A DNA stretch of 64,000 nucleotides from Erythrobacter sanguineus (lineage in GTDB: Bacteria > Pseudomonadota > Alphaproteobacteria > Sphingomonadales > Sphingomonadaceae). The stretch spans positions 1 through 64,000 of the forward strand of contig NZ_FRDF01000002.1 in assembly GCF_900143235.1 (NCBI RefSeq). The letters are read 5' to 3'. Under the pieces are notes generated by a model. The model was given only the letters and a program-made list of their open reading frames with translations, searched no databases and was not told the origin of the DNA. Positions 10,144-22,013 of this stretch are shown in pieces. The position numbers and the translations under genes were made by a program. How positions within the stretch are numbered: position 1 is the stretch's first letter; the number at the start of each line of letters is the position of its first letter.

Positions 10144-10662
10144 GGTATTGTATATGTTACCATTGGTCAATCGGCCTGATGCAGGCACAGCGGTGTTACG
10201 CAGCATTTCCTGCAATCGTGCATCCCAATCCGCCAGTGCAGCACGCTTTTCGGGGTCATATCGATAGCGGTTGTAAATGCCCGCCACCCCTGCCCTCGTC
10301 CCGCTGATATGATTGAGTACGGCCTCGGTCACCTCGATCGGAATACCAAGCGCTTGGAGATTGGTTGCACCCGTCCTGCGGATATCGTGGAACCGCCAAT
10401 CAGGGATCACGACCGGCGAGGGTTCTGGGCTGAAATGGCCAAGCCGCTCGGTCATGATGCGAAGCATGTGCGCGTCGAGCGCGAACGGCGATAGTGGGAC
10501 GACATGGGCCTCGTCATTCTTGGCGCGCTCGGCAGGAAGGGGCCAGGTCTGGGCGTCGAAGTCGATCTCGCTCCAATCCATTTCGGCAACCTCCTGCCGC
10601 CGCTGCATCGTCAGGATCAGCAGGCGCACATCCGCTGCTCCGACCTCCAGGGCCTCGTCGCC
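10132..10662 (-). pseudogene. Tyrosine recombinase/phage integrase, C-terminal remnant
   Basis: The open frame encodes only the catalytic half of a P4-type tyrosine integrase. The first Arg lies in TMQRRQEVAEMDWSEID, the HxxR motif in FHDIRRTGATNLQ, the second His in LNHISG and the tyrosine in AGIYNRYRY. An in-frame TAG at 10663-10665 sits directly upstream, and no N-terminal arm-binding or core-binding domain can be read beyond it. The cut lies about 45 bp from ribB. I infer the remains of an element that used the nearby tRNA-Lys, but no second copy of the tRNA 3' end is visible in the window. Confidence 0.82.
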
Positions 10663-10681
10663 CTAGGCACGCCCCCTTGCA

Positions 10682-10699
10682 ATCACATTTTGCTGTGAT
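10682..10699. promoter_or_regulatory. Perfect palindrome before ribB (candidate operator)
   Basis: ATCACA-N6-TGTGAT, a perfect 6-bp inverted repeat ending 11 bp before the ribB ATG. The half-site order is opposite to that of a CRP site. A possible -35 (TTGCAA, 10677-10682) overlaps its left arm. No ribosome-binding site is evident between the palindrome and the ATG, so the transcript could be nearly leaderless. Because the gene product carries an N-terminal HTH, self-repression is a reasonable guess. Confidence 0.4.
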
Positions 10700-10710
10700 A
10701 GTGCAGACCT

Positions 10711-11958
10711 ATGAGCACATCACCTATCACACGCGTTCGCGAACTGGTCACATCGGGCGGCATGACCCGCGCTGGTCTTGCCCGGGCTGCCGGTCTCCAC
10801 GCCAACACCTTGCGCGATTGCGCCGAGGTCAGCTGGAACCCGACGGCTGAAACCCTCGCCAAGCTTGAGGCCTTTCTGGATGCCAATGATGATCGCCCGG
10901 TGCTCGCCAGCATCGACGAGATCATCGACGAGGCGCGCAACGGACGGATGTATATCCTGGTCGATGACGAGGACCGCGAAAACGAAGGCGATCTTATCAT
11001 TCCGGCGCAAATGGCGACCCCGCAAGCCATCAACTTCATGGCCACCCATGGCCGCGGCCTGATCTGCCTCGCGCTGGCCAAGGACCGGGTCGACACCCTC
11101 GGCCTGCAACCGATGAGCCGCAACAACAAGGAATCGATGCAGACCGCCTTCACCATCTCGATCGAGGCCAAGGAAGGCGTGACCACCGGCATTTCCGCGG
11201 CTGACCGCGCGCGCACCATTTCGGTCGCGATTGACGCCACCAAGAGCGCAGACGATCTGGTCACCCCCGGCCACGTCTTCCCGCTGATGGCGCGCGATGG
11301 CGGGACACTGGTGCGCGCCGGCCATACCGAGGCCGCGGTCGACATCTCGCGCCTTGCCGGACTCAACCCTTCGGGCGTGATCTGCGAGATCATGAACGAG
11401 GACGGCACCATGGCCCGGCTTGATGATCTGGTGACCTTCGCGAGGCGGCACGACCTCAAGATCGGCACGATCCGCGACCTCATCGCCTACCGGATGCGCA
11501 ATGATCATCTGGTCGAGCGGCTGAACGAGCGCAGCTTCGAAAGCGATTATGGTGGCCAGTGGCGGATGATCACCTATCGCAACCGGGTCGAAGGCAACGA
11601 GGCCTATGTCCTGCAAAAAGGCCATGTCATCCCCGGCGAGCCCACCCTCGCCCGCGTCCATCCGATTTCGGTGTTCGACGATGTGCTGGGCCAACCCGGC
11701 CCGCGCAAGCGCACGCTGCAACGCGCGATGCAAGCGATTGGCGAGCATGGATCGGGCGTGATCGTGATCCTGACCGGGCGCGTCGGCACCGGTGAATGGC
11801 GTCCGGACGAGGAATTGCGCAATATCGGCATCGGCTCCCAGATACTGGTCGATCTGGGCGTATCGGACATGGTGCTGCTGTCAAACAGCCGCCCCGATCT
11901 GGTCGCGCTTGAGGGCTATGGCCTGACCATTACCAGCTTTCACCCCATTCCGGAGTAA
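10711..11958 (+). CDS. ribB: HTH-RibB-degenerate RibA fusion (3,4-dihydroxy-2-butanone 4-phosphate synthase)
   Basis: The 415-aa protein has three parts. Residues about 5-57 ([20 protein letters not shown]) look like a small helix-turn-helix. Residues about 65-270 are DHBP synthase, with [27 protein letters not shown] and GHTEAAVDI; this enzyme makes the four-carbon riboflavin precursor from ribulose 5-phosphate. Residues about 280-415 resemble GTP cyclohydrolase II but lack its zinc cysteines: the segment after RVH reads [10 protein letters not shown], with no C-x10-C-x-C, so that activity is probably lost. ribH follows 4 bp later. The link between the HTH and the upstream palindrome is inference. 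Confidence 0.9.
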   Translation: MSTSPITRVRELVTSGGMTRAGLARAAGLHANTLRDCAEVSWNPTAETLAKLEAFLDANDDRPVLASIDEIIDEARNGRMYILVDDEDRENEGDLIIPAQMATPQAINFMATHGRGLICLALAKDRVDTLGLQPMSRNNKESMQTAFTISIEAKEGVTTGISAADRARTISVAIDATKSADDLVTPGHVFPLMARDGGTLVRAGHTEAAVDISRLAGLNPSGVICEIMNEDGTMARLDDLVTFARRHDLKIGTIRDLIAYRMRNDHLVERLNERSFESDYGGQWRMITYRNRVEGNEAYVLQKGHVIPGEPTLARVHPISVFDDVLGQPGPRKRTLQRAMQAIGEHGSGVIVILTGRVGTGEWRPDEELRNIGIGSQILVDLGVSDMVLLSNSRPDLVALEGYGLTITSFHPIPE

Positions 11959-11962
11959 CCCA

Positions 11963-12385
11963 ATGGCCCGCATCCTGATTGTCGAAGCGCGTTTCTACGC
12001 CCATCTCAACGACATGCTGATCGCCGGCGCGCGCGCCGCGCTGGCAGCGGAGGGGCACGAAGCCGAGGTGCTGACTGTGCCCGGCGCGCTGGAAATCCCC
12101 GGCGCCATCGCGCTCGCGGCTGAAAGCGACCAATATGATGGCTTTGTCGCGATCGGAGTCGTCATTCGCGGCGAGACCTATCACTTCGAGATCGTCGCCG
12201 GCGAGAGCGCACGCGCGATCATGGCATTGACGATGGACGGCATCGCCATCGGCAACGGCATCCTGACGGTCGAAAACGAGGATCAGGCGCTGGTGCGCGC
12301 GGATCCGGGGCAGAAGGACAAGGGCGGCGAGGCGGCAAAAGCGGCGCTGGCACTGCACGCGCTGCAGCACCGTTTCGGGCGTTGA
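11963..12385 (+). CDS. ribH: 6,7-dimethyl-8-ribityllumazine synthase
   Basis: Lumazine synthase condenses the RibB product with the pyrimidine intermediate, the penultimate step of riboflavin synthesis. The 140-aa protein has the short length of the family and the blocks [46 protein letters not shown] (with the conserved His) and [13 protein letters not shown]. The ATG lies 4 bp after the ribB stop, so the pair is co-transcribed and probably coupled. Confidence 0.95.
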   Translation: MARILIVEARFYAHLNDMLIAGARAALAAEGHEAEVLTVPGALEIPGAIALAAESDQYDGFVAIGVVIRGETYHFEIVAGESARAIMALTMDGIAIGNGILTVENEDQALVRADPGQKDKGGEAAKAALALHALQHRFGR

Positions 12386-12410
12386 CTGGCGGAGACAAAG
12401 CCGTTCCATT

Positions 12411-12438
12411 TTGACACCCGACCGCAATTAGGTAGTTT
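12411..12438 (+). promoter_or_regulatory. Candidate sigma-70 promoter
   Basis: TTGACA (12411-12416), a 16-bp spacer and TAGTTT (12433-12438), in the gap after ribH and before the 70-aa gene at 12548. The -35 is perfect and the -10 is weak. It was found by eye only. Confidence 0.35.
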
Positions 12439-12547
12439 CCCTGTGTAGATTTCCGTAGGCCGTTAACGCGATATCCGATCAGCTTCTGCTGTTGCTCGCC
12501 GGTCGCACGGGTTAGCAGCTTCGTGCAGCCAGCTTCGGGATTTAACC

Positions 12548-12760
12548 TTGGAAAACGCTACCCCACCGGCATTGGATCTTTCCAACTTGTCTTGCATCAT
12601 CGGAACGCTCGAACAGCAGCTTGCCGAACTTGACCGGATGGGTTTGCATATTGGTGCGGCTCATCTGGATGCGTCAATCCAGCAATTGCGGCTTGAACTG
12701 GCCGATGCCACGTCCGCTCCCGAGACATTCCAGCCAGACCCAGGCCGACCAGAGGCGTAG
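12548..12760 (+). CDS. Small hypothetical protein
   Basis: A 70-codon frame starting at a TTG (LENATPPALDL). The middle (IIGTLEQQLAELDRMGLHIGAAHLDASIQQLRLEL) is predicted helical with heptad-like Leu/Ile spacing, suggesting a short coiled coil, and the tail is Pro-rich. A promoter-like sequence lies upstream and a MarR-like gene downstream. I do not recognise the family; codon use is like that of neighbouring genes. Confidence 0.5.
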   Translation: MENATPPALDLSNLSCIIGTLEQQLAELDRMGLHIGAAHLDASIQQLRLELADATSAPETFQPDPGRPEA

Positions 12761-12890
12761 GAAATTTCCTAAGTAAAAATAAATACATACGTATTTACCC
12801 TTAAAGCCAAAACCCCTACGCGTGGTTAGATCCCATAAGTGGCACAGCGTAGATTCACGATCGAGCAGAGCTTGGTACAGGAGCGGAAAG

Positions 12891-15494
<2,604 letters not shown>

Positions 15495-15530
15495 TCGGGC
15501 CTGAGACCCTGACCCTTGCAGGACCCGCCA

Positions 15531-15971
15531 ATGGAGGACACTGAACACGGCCATCCCGAGCCGCCGGTCGATGCGGCCGGCGCGTGCGACGGCGCGACCG
15601 ATAGCGGTTTCGCCGCCGCCGAGGACGCGCTTGCCGCGCTGCGCGAGGAAATCACCGTCCTGGCAGAAGATGCGCGCACCTATGCCGAGGCCGAGATTGC
15701 CTTTCAGAAAACCCGCGCGGCCATCGCTGGCAAGACCGCTGGCCGCGCGCTGGTGCTGCTGGTGCTGGCGCTGGTGCTGCTGCACATCGCGCTGATCGCG
15801 CTGGCGGTGGGCGCGGTGATTGCGCTGGCACCGCTGGTCACGATCTGGGGCGCAATTGCGATCGTGGTCGGGGTGATGCTTGTGGGTGTGGCAGGGCTGG
15901 TGCTGGCCGCGCGCAAGGATGCAGGTCTGCTCGCCGTGCTGTTCGGCAATGGCGGGGGTGACAGCGCATGA
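15531..15971 (+). CDS. Phage-holin-family/YqjE-like membrane protein
   Basis: Starting at the ATG at 15531 (AGGA seven bases upstream) the product has 146 aa: an acidic N-terminus, an amphipathic helix around AALREEITVLAEDARTYAEA, then two adjacent membrane segments (LVLLVLALVLLHIALIALAV and IWGAIAIVVGVMLVGVAGL). This is the architecture of the holin-X/YqjE superfamily, which commonly sits next to DUF883/YqjD genes. It overlaps the next gene by 4 bp (ATGA). The exact role is unknown. Confidence 0.65.
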   Translation: MEDTEHGHPEPPVDAAGACDGATDSGFAAAEDALAALREEITVLAEDARTYAEAEIAFQKTRAAIAGKTAGRALVLLVLALVLLHIALIALAVGAVIALAPLVTIWGAIAIVVGVMLVGVAGLVLAARKDAGLLAVLFGNGGGDSA

Positions 15972-16354
15972 CCGCCCTGCCCCCCCGCTTCATCGAGGAT
16001 CGCGCCTTGCGCGATGCCGCCCGCGCGGTGCTGGAGGATGACGTCGCCCGCCTGCGCGCCAGCCTGGGCGAACAGGGCGTGGCGAGCCGCGTTTCATCCA
16101 GCGTCGGTTCCACCATCACCTCGCGCGTCCGCAATGGAGCAGGTGACGTGCTTGAACAGGCCCGTCAGCGTGCCGGCGACAATCCCGGCGTGCTCGCCTT
16201 GCTGATGGGTGCGATTATGCTGTGGCTGATGCGCGGGCCGATCTTGGCGCTGATCGATACGGATGATGGCGACGATATGATCGAGGAAAATACCGGTGAG
16301 GACGGGCCACGCGAAAACGCCGAAGCGCCCGCCGCCGAAGGAGAAACACCATGA
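15968..16354 (+). CDS. Hypothetical single-pass membrane protein (YqjK/DUF3618-like position)
   Basis: The 128-aa product has a basic helical N-terminus (RALRDAARAVLEDDVARLRA), one membrane segment (PGVLALLMGAIMLWLM) and an acidic tail (DTDDGDDMIEENTGEDG). It overlaps the genes on both sides by 4 bp, so the three are translationally coupled. I cannot place it in a family with confidence; the position is one often taken by YqjK-like or DUF3618 proteins. Confidence 0.6.
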   Translation: MTALPPRFIEDRALRDAARAVLEDDVARLRASLGEQGVASRVSSSVGSTITSRVRNGAGDVLEQARQRAGDNPGVLALLMGAIMLWLMRGPILALIDTDDGDDMIEENTGEDGPRENAEAPAAEGETP

Positions 16355-16929
16355 ATGACAAGGCCGCACTTACCACCATCGACAAACGCGATGCCCTGCG
16401 CGCAAAGATCGAGGCGAGCGAGCGCCGCAATGCCGAGCGAACGCTGGCCGATCAGGCGCGCGAGGCGGCGGAGGCAGCGACCGAATATACCCGCGCTCAC
16501 CCGTTGACCGTGATCGGCGGCGCGGTGGTGATCGGCCTGCTGGTCGGCCTTGCCACCCGTCCGGGACGGCGCGTTGCCACCCGGGCTGCTGGCGCCGTCG
16601 GCACCGCAGCCTCGGGCGCAGCGAGCAGCGCAGCCGCCGGGGTCAAGGGCGTGGCCGCGCGCGGCGGGACGCAACTCGGCACGCTGATCGGCGATGCGGC
16701 GCTAGCCTGGATCATGAAGCTGGTGGACGAATTGCTCGAAACCGCGCGCGCCGGGCAGGACAAGGTCGAAGATCTTGGCGACGATGCCGGGTCCGCCGCC
16801 CGCCGCGTCCGCCGCGATGCAACCCAAGTGGTCGAAGCCGCCACCGACAGCGCCCGCCACACGGCCCGCAAGGCAAGGCGCAAGGCCACCCGCGCCGTGC
16901 GTGACACAGTCAGCAAAATCAAAAGCTGA
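16351..16929 (+). CDS. DUF883-like glycine/alanine-rich membrane protein
   Basis: The 192-aa product has a charged N-terminal helix, then PLTVIGGAVVIGLLVGLATRPGRR, the glycine-zipper membrane segment followed by Arg residues that is characteristic of DUF883. A long Ala/Gly-rich stretch and a basic C-terminal helix (HTARKARRKATRAVRDTV) follow. The basic tail could bind nucleic acid or lipid; this is inference. It is the last gene of the coupled set; 68 bp separate it from the DUF4170 gene. Confidence 0.62.
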   Translation: MNDKAALTTIDKRDALRAKIEASERRNAERTLADQAREAAEAATEYTRAHPLTVIGGAVVIGLLVGLATRPGRRVATRAAGAVGTAASGAASSAAAGVKGVAARGGTQLGTLIGDAALAWIMKLVDELLETARAGQDKVEDLGDDAGSAARRVRRDATQVVEAATDSARHTARKARRKATRAVRDTVSKIKS

Positions 16930-16997
16930 CACAGGCTTGCCCTTGCCGCGAGAGCCGCTAAAGCCCCGCGCATCCTTTCTCCCCAGGGACAAGCAAC

Positions 16998-17228
16998 ATG
17001 GCAGAAACCACCCCCACCCAGCGGCTCCATCTCGTGATGGGTGGCCGCGTCAAGGATCCGCGCGGGATTGAATTCCAGGACCCGGAAAGCATCCACGTCG
17101 TCGGCGTTTACAGCTCCTACGAATCCGCCGCCGATGCGTGGCGCGCACAGGCACAGCGCACGGTCGATGATGCCGAGATGAAATATGTCGTGGTGCACAT
17201 CCACAAGCTGCTGACCCCGGAAGAATAG
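16998..17228 (+). CDS. DUF4170 family protein
   Basis: The 76-aa product matches the DUF4170 pattern I know from alphaproteobacteria: LHLVMGGRVKDPRGIEFQDP, then IHVVGVYSSYESAADAWRA, then QRTVDDAEMKYVVVHIHKLL. It is soluble, with no signal or membrane segment. The function of this family is unknown. A GNAT gene follows 11 bp downstream on the same strand. Confidence 0.85.
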   Translation: MAETTPTQRLHLVMGGRVKDPRGIEFQDPESIHVVGVYSSYESAADAWRAQAQRTVDDAEMKYVVVHIHKLLTPEE

Positions 17229-17239
17229 GGCGCTTGCGC

Positions 17240-17728
17240 GTGGCCGGCGTCATCCGCCTGATGCGCGAAGATGATGCCGGAGCACTCGCGGTGCTGACCG
17301 GGGCGGCGATCCGCACGACCGGCGCGCGCGCCTATGCACCTGCGCAGGTCGCCGCGTGGGTCGCACGCCATCCGGGGCCGGAGCGGTTCGTTGCCAGCGC
17401 GGCCAAGGGGGACATCATCCTTGTCGCAACCGATGCGGCCGATGAACCAGTGGCCTATGTGCTGCTGGAGCCCGGTGGCCATATCGACATGCTCTATTGC
17501 CACCCCGATCACACGGGACGCGGGCTGGCCCGGCAATTGCTGGCCGAGGCCGAAACGCGTTCACTGGCGGCAGGCATGACCCGGCTGTTCACCGAAGCGA
17601 GCGAACTGGCCCGCCCGGTATTCGCCCGCGCCGGCTTTCGGCTGGTTCAGCGCAACGATTTCACGGTGGCTCACGCGGGACGGAACGTCGCGATCCACAA
17701 TTACGCGATGAACAAGCCGCTGTCCTGA
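17240..17728 (+). CDS. GNAT-family N-acetyltransferase
   Basis: The 162-aa product (GTG start at 17240; a TTG two codons earlier is possible) has the GNAT fold order. An N-terminal strand is VIRLMREDDAGALAVL, the core beta-4 is HIDMLYCHPDHTGRGLARQL with the acetyl-CoA loop RGLARQL, and beta-5/alpha-4 is LFTEASELARPVFARAGF. The FARAGF ending and length resemble YafP-type enzymes. The substrate cannot be told from sequence. It converges on greA with a 32-bp gap. Confidence 0.85.
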   Translation: MAGVIRLMREDDAGALAVLTGAAIRTTGARAYAPAQVAAWVARHPGPERFVASAAKGDIILVATDAADEPVAYVLLEPGGHIDMLYCHPDHTGRGLARQLLAEAETRSLAAGMTRLFTEASELARPVFARAGFRLVQRNDFTVAHAGRNVAIHNYAMNKPLS

Positions 17729-17760
17729 TCCGGCGCTGCGCCGCGAACAACGCCCCAGCG

Positions 17761-18237
17761 TCAGATGAACTCGATCTTGTCGACGAGGTAGAACTTCTCG
17801 CCCGAAGGCACCGTCACCTCGATCTCGTCACCCACCTGCTTGCCGATCAGCGCGCGGGCCAGCGGCGAGTTGTAGGAAATGCGGCCCCGACCGACATCGG
17901 CCTCGGTCTGGCCAACGATCTGGTAACGCACCGGCTTGTCGCTTTCATCAAGCAGGGTCACGGTCGCGCCAAAGATGATCTTGTCACCCGACAGCGTGGT
18001 CGGATCGATGATCTGCGCGCGGCTGACCATGCCTTCGATATCGCCGATCATGGCTTCGACCTGACCCTGCCGTTCCTTGGCAGCGTGATATTCGGCATTT
18101 TCCGAAAGGTCGCCGTGGGCGCGCGCCTCCTCGATTGCCTCGACGATCCTCGGGCGCTCCTCGCGCAGCACCTTGAGGTCGGCGGTCAGCCGCTCGTAAC
18201 CTTCGGCCAGCATCGGGACCTTTTCCATGGTTGCCAT
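17761..18237 (-). CDS. greA: Transcription elongation factor GreA
   Basis: GreA rescues backtracked RNA polymerase by stimulating transcript cleavage through its coiled-coil tip. The chosen start ([20 protein letters not shown] at 18235-18237) gives 158 aa, the family length. The coiled coil carries [20 protein letters not shown], whose acidic tip contributes the Mg-binding residues, and the C-terminal FKBP-like domain has [19 protein letters not shown]. It lies downstream of carB on the same strand with a 123-bp gap. Confidence 0.95.
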   Translation of the reverse strand: MATMEKVPMLAEGYERLTADLKVLREERPRIVEAIEEARAHGDLSENAEYHAAKERQGQVEAMIGDIEGMVSRAQIIDPTTLSGDKIIFGATVTLLDESDKPVRYQIVGQTEADVGRGRISYNSPLARALIGKQVGDEIEVTVPSGEKFYLVDKIEFI

Positions 18238-18360
18238 CGCCTTTGTCTCTTCCTGTGTGCTCTTGGCCCTGCCCGGCAAAAAATAAACCCATTGGTGGAA
18301 GACCGCATTTTACGAAAACGCGGCCACGACGGATCAGAATGTCGGGGAGGGCGAGGTCAG

Positions 18361-21300
18361 TCAGACATCATAATAGTCCTGCAATGACCGGACTTCAAGC
18401 TGCTCCGGCCCGACCGTGGCAATTGCCGCCGCCGCCGCCACCGAAGCAGTGGCGGTGGTGTAGTAGGGCACCTTGCCCGCCAGCGCCGCCTGACGGATCG
18501 ATTTGCTGTCCATCAGCGACTGCCAGCCTTCGGTGCTGTTGAAGATCAGCGCGATGTCGCCATCGATGATCCGGTCGACGATGTGCGGCTGGCCTTCGGC
18601 GACCTTGTTGACCCGTTCCACGGCAAGGCCCTGTTCGGCCAGCCAGGTTTGCGTGCCGCCGGTGGCGATGGCGGTAAAGCCATGCTCGATCAGGCGCCGC
18701 ACCGCCGGCAGGATTGCCGGCTTGTCGGTATCCTTGACCGAAACGAACAGCGTGCCCGCGCGCGGCAGGTTCATGCCCGCCCCGATCTGCGACTTGAGGA
18801 AGGCCGCCTCGAAGCTTTCATCAATGCCCATCACTTCGCCGGTCGATTTCATTTCCGGGCTCAGCACCGGGTCACAGCCGGGGAAGCGGGCAAAGGGGAA
18901 CACCGCTTCTTTCACCGACATGTAGGGCAGATCACGCTTGAACGGCTCGAAGCTCGACAGCGGCTCGCCCGCCATGACGCGCGCGGCGATCTTGGCCACT
19001 GGCTGCCCGGTCGCCTTGGCGACGAACGGCACGGTGCGGCTGGCGCGCGGGTTGACCTCGATCAGGAAGACGACCCCATCCTTCACCGCGAACTGCACAT
19101 TCATCAGCCCCTTCACGCCGAGCGCAAAGGCCAGCGCTTCGGTCTGTCGCTCCATTTCGGCGATGATTTCGGCGGGCAGAGAATAGGGCGGCAGGGTGCA
19201 GGCAGAATCACCCGAATGGACCCCGGCTTCCTCGATATGCTGCATCACGGCGGCCACCCGCACTTCGGTGCCATCGCACACCGCATCGACATCGCATTCG
19301 ATCGCATCGCGCAGATATTGATCGATCAGCACCGGACTGTCGCCCGACACATTGACCGCGGTGGCGATGTAATCATCGAGCTGCGCTTCGGAATCGACGA
19401 TCTCCATCGCCCGTCCGCCCAGCACATAGGACGGGCGCAGCAGCACCGGATAACCGATACGGGCGGCCACCGCCGCTGCCTCGTCACGGCTGCGGGCAAT
19501 CCCGTTTTCGGGCTGCTGGAGCTTCAGCTTGGCTACCAGCTTGGCAAAGCGTTCGCGGTCTTCGGCAAGATCGATCGCGTCGGGCGAGGTGCCGAGAATG
19601 GGGATGCCCGCATCCTCGAGCGCCTGCGCCAGCTTGAGCGGCGTCTGCCCGCCGAACTGCACGATCACGCCCACAAGCTCGCCGCTCTGCTGTTCCACCC
19701 GCAGGATTTCGAGCACGTCTTCAGCCGTCAGCGGCTCGAAATAAAGCCGGTCGGAGGTGTCGTAATCGGTCGAGACGGTTTCCGGGTTGCAGTTGACCAT
19801 GATCGTCTCGAAGGCCGGGCCATGCCATTCCTCACCCAGCGCGAAACAGGCATGGACGCAGCAGTAATCGAACTCGATCCCCTGCCCGATCCGGTTCGGC
19901 CCGCCGCCGAGGATGACGATCTTGCGCCGGTCGGACGGATTGGCCTCGCATTCAGGCCCAAAAGAACCGGAAACGCCAAAGCTGGGGGCTTCATAGGTCG
20001 AATACATATAGGGCGTGATCGCCTCGAACTCGGCGGCGCAGCTATCGATCCGCTTGAACACCGGGAAGACGCCGAGCTTGTGGCGCAGCGCCCTCACCTC
20101 GTCCTCACTGGTGGCCCCGGCCATGGCGACCAGTGCATCATGCAGCAGGCCAGACCGCTTGGCCTGCGTCTCGCCCATACCGCCCGCCACGCCGACAGAG
20201 CGCACCGCCAGCGTGGCGAGCCGCCGGTCGGAAAAGCCCATCGCCTTCAACCGCCGCAGCCCTTGCGCATCGCGTGGCAGCCCATCCTTCTGCACCTCGC
20301 GCTCGGCAGCGATGATGGCCTCGATCTGGCGCAGGAACCACGGATCGTAGAAGGTGACCGCGGCGATGTCCTCCAACGTAAGCCCCTCGCGGAAGGCCTG
20401 CCCGACCTTCAGCAACCGATCAGGCGTGCGGCGCGACAGGGCGGCATTGATGACATCGCGGCTTGCACCCTCCAGCTCGGGCACGCGGTTGAAGCCATCA
20501 AGGCCCGTCTCCAGCCCGCGCAGCGCCTTCTGCATCGATTCGGCGAAATTGCGGCCGATCGCCATGACCTCGCCGACCGATTTCATCGCGGTCGAAAGGT
20601 CATTGGCCGCGCCCTTGAACTTCTCGAAGGCAAAGCGCGGGATCTTGGTAACGACGTAATCGATGGTGGGTTCGAAACTGGCAGGTGTCGCCCCGGTGAT
20701 TTCGTTGGTCAGTTCGTCCAGCGTATATCCTACCGCCAGTTTCGCCGCGACGCGGGCGATGGGGAAGCCGGTCGCCTTGGATGCCAGCGCGGAAGACCGC
20801 GACACGCGCGGGTTCATCTCGATCACTATCAACCGGCCATCCTTGGGATTGACCGCGAACTGGACGTTGGAACCCCCTGTTTCGACACCGATTTCGCGCA
20901 GGCAAGCAATGCTCGCATTGCGCATGATCTGGTATTCCTTGTCGGTCAGCGTCAGCGCCGGAGCGACGGTGATGGAGTCCCCGGTGTGCACGCCCATCGG
21001 ATCGACGTTTTCGATGGCGCAGATGATGATCGCGTTATCCTTGCGGTCGCGCACCACCTCCATCTCGAACTCTTTCCACCCGAGCAGCGATTCCTCGATC
21101 AGCACTTCGGTGGTGGGCGAGGCATCGAGGCCTTCGCGCACGATCTGGTCGAATTCCGCCTTGTTGTAAGCGATCCCGCCGCCCGTGCCGCCAAGCGTGA
21201 AGCTGGGGCGGATGATCGAGGGCAAGCCCGTGCGCTCAAGGATCACACGCGCTTCTTCGAGCGTGTTGGCGATGCCCGACCGCGCGCTTTCGAGGCCGAT

Positions 21301-21714
21301 GCCGGTCATCGCATCGCGGAAACGCATCCGGTTTTCCGCCTTGTCGATGGCGTCGGCCTTGGCCCCGATCATCTCCACGCCGTATTTCGCCAGCGTGCCA
21401 TCGGCATCCAGCGCCAGCGCGCAGTTCAGCGCCGTCTGCCCGCCCATGGTGGGCAGCAACGCATCGGGCCGTTCCCTGGCGATGATCTTGGCGACGATAT
21501 CGGGCGTGATCGGCTCGATATAGGTCGCGTCGGCGAATTCCGGATCGGTCATGATCGTCGCCGGGTTGGAATTGACAAGGATGACGCGGTAGCCCTCCTC
21601 CTTCAACGCCTTGATCGCCTGCGTGCCGGAATAATCGAACTCGCACGCCTGCCCGATGATGATAGGGCCAGCGCCAATGACGAGGATCGAGGAAATGTCG
21701 GTTCTTTTGGGCAT
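18361..21714 (-). CDS. carB: Carbamoyl-phosphate synthase large subunit
   Basis: CarB makes carbamoyl phosphate for pyrimidine and arginine synthesis using ammonia from CarA. The start [17 protein letters not shown] (ATG at 21712-21714) gives 1117 aa, slightly above the E. coli length. Two homologous ATP-grasp halves are visible, each beginning with a nucleotide-binding strand ([19 protein letters not shown] and [19 protein letters not shown]). The C-terminal MGS-like regulatory domain contains [17 protein letters not shown]. Its ATG overlaps the stop of the preceding 99-aa gene (TAATG), so translation depends on the small gene upstream. The usual neighbour carA is separated from it by two small genes. 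Confidence 0.97.
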   Translation of the reverse strand: MPKRTDISSILVIGAGPIIIGQACEFDYSGTQAIKALKEEGYRVILVNSNPATIMTDPEFADATYIEPITPDIVAKIIARERPDALLPTMGGQTALNCALALDADGTLAKYGVEMIGAKADAIDKAENRMRFRDAMTGIGLESARSGIANTLEEARVILERTGLPSIIRPSFTLGGTGGGIAYNKAEFDQIVREGLDASPTTEVLIEESLLGWKEFEMEVVRDRKDNAIIICAIENVDPMGVHTGDSITVAPALTLTDKEYQIMRNASIACLREIGVETGGSNVQFAVNPKDGRLIVIEMNPRVSRSSALASKATGFPIARVAAKLAVGYTLDELTNEITGATPASFEPTIDYVVTKIPRFAFEKFKGAANDLSTAMKSVGEVMAIGRNFAESMQKALRGLETGLDGFNRVPELEGASRDVINAALSRRTPDRLLKVGQAFREGLTLEDIAAVTFYDPWFLRQIEAIIAAEREVQKDGLPRDAQGLRRLKAMGFSDRRLATLAVRSVGVAGGMGETQAKRSGLLHDALVAMAGATSEDEVRALRHKLGVFPVFKRIDSCAAEFEAITPYMYSTYEAPSFGVSGSFGPECEANPSDRRKIVILGGGPNRIGQGIEFDYCCVHACFALGEEWHGPAFETIMVNCNPETVSTDYDTSDRLYFEPLTAEDVLEILRVEQQSGELVGVIVQFGGQTPLKLAQALEDAGIPILGTSPDAIDLAEDRERFAKLVAKLKLQQPENGIARSRDEAAAVAARIGYPVLLRPSYVLGGRAMEIVDSEAQLDDYIATAVNVSGDSPVLIDQYLRDAIECDVDAVCDGTEVRVAAVMQHIEEAGVHSGDSACTLPPYSLPAEIIAEMERQTEALAFALGVKGLMNVQFAVKDGVVFLIEVNPRASRTVPFVAKATGQPVAKIAARVMAGEPLSSFEPFKRDLPYMSVKEAVFPFARFPGCDPVLSPEMKSTGEVMGIDESFEAAFLKSQIGAGMNLPRAGTLFVSVKDTDKPAILPAVRRLIEHGFTAIATGGTQTWLAEQGLAVERVNKVAEGQPHIVDRIIDGDIALIFNSTEGWQSLMDSKSIRQAALAGKVPYYTTATASVAAAAAIATVGPEQLEVRSLQDYYDV

Positions 21715-22013
21715 TATTGAGCACTCGGCAAAGAAGGAAGCTGGCCGGAATTGATCCAATTCCAAATGCTTTGATCCTGAGCGCCACCCATATTGTGGGG
21801 TTCAACTTCACTCAAAATGAATGGAGCACCATTCAGCATTGCCCGGAATGACGGGGCCAAGGTGTGAATCCCGACTTCAGATTTGAAGATACAGGTTCCA
21901 GCAAACGGAAAATACCAGTTAATTATATATCTGTTATTTCTGACAATTTCTTGGACTTGGTTAGGTGAAATCTTGGGATCGAAGGGATCATGAGAAAGGG
22001 AAAATGTCCTCAC
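21714..22013 (-). CDS. Hypothetical 99-aa protein coupled to carB
   Basis: The frame starts at ATG 22011-22013, overlapping the stop of the 123-aa gene by 4 bp, and stops at TAATG with the carB start. The product has no membrane segment or signal. It begins [13 protein letters not shown] and has an aromatic, Pro-rich centre ([14 protein letters not shown]) and a C-terminal block ending SIWNWINSG. Base composition is visibly lower in GC than that of carA or carB, suggesting later acquisition. I do not recognise the family. Tight coupling on both sides shows it is a real, translated gene. Confidence 0.75.
   Translation of the reverse strand: MRTFSLSHDPFDPKISPNQVQEIVRNNRYIINWYFPFAGTCIFKSEVGIHTLAPSFRAMLNGAPFILSEVEPHNMGGAQDQSIWNWINSGQLPSLPSAQ

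Noticed and set aside
10682-10699. CRP-type binding site before ribB
   Set aside because: Half-sites are in the opposite order (ATCACA-N6-TGTGAT, not TGTGA-N6-TCACA).
18583-21720. A 1045-codon open frame on the plus strand opposite carB
   Set aside because: It mirrors carB codon structure, is rich in His/Arg/Gly as expected of antisense translation in GC-rich DNA, and shows no known motif; carB on the other strand is certain.
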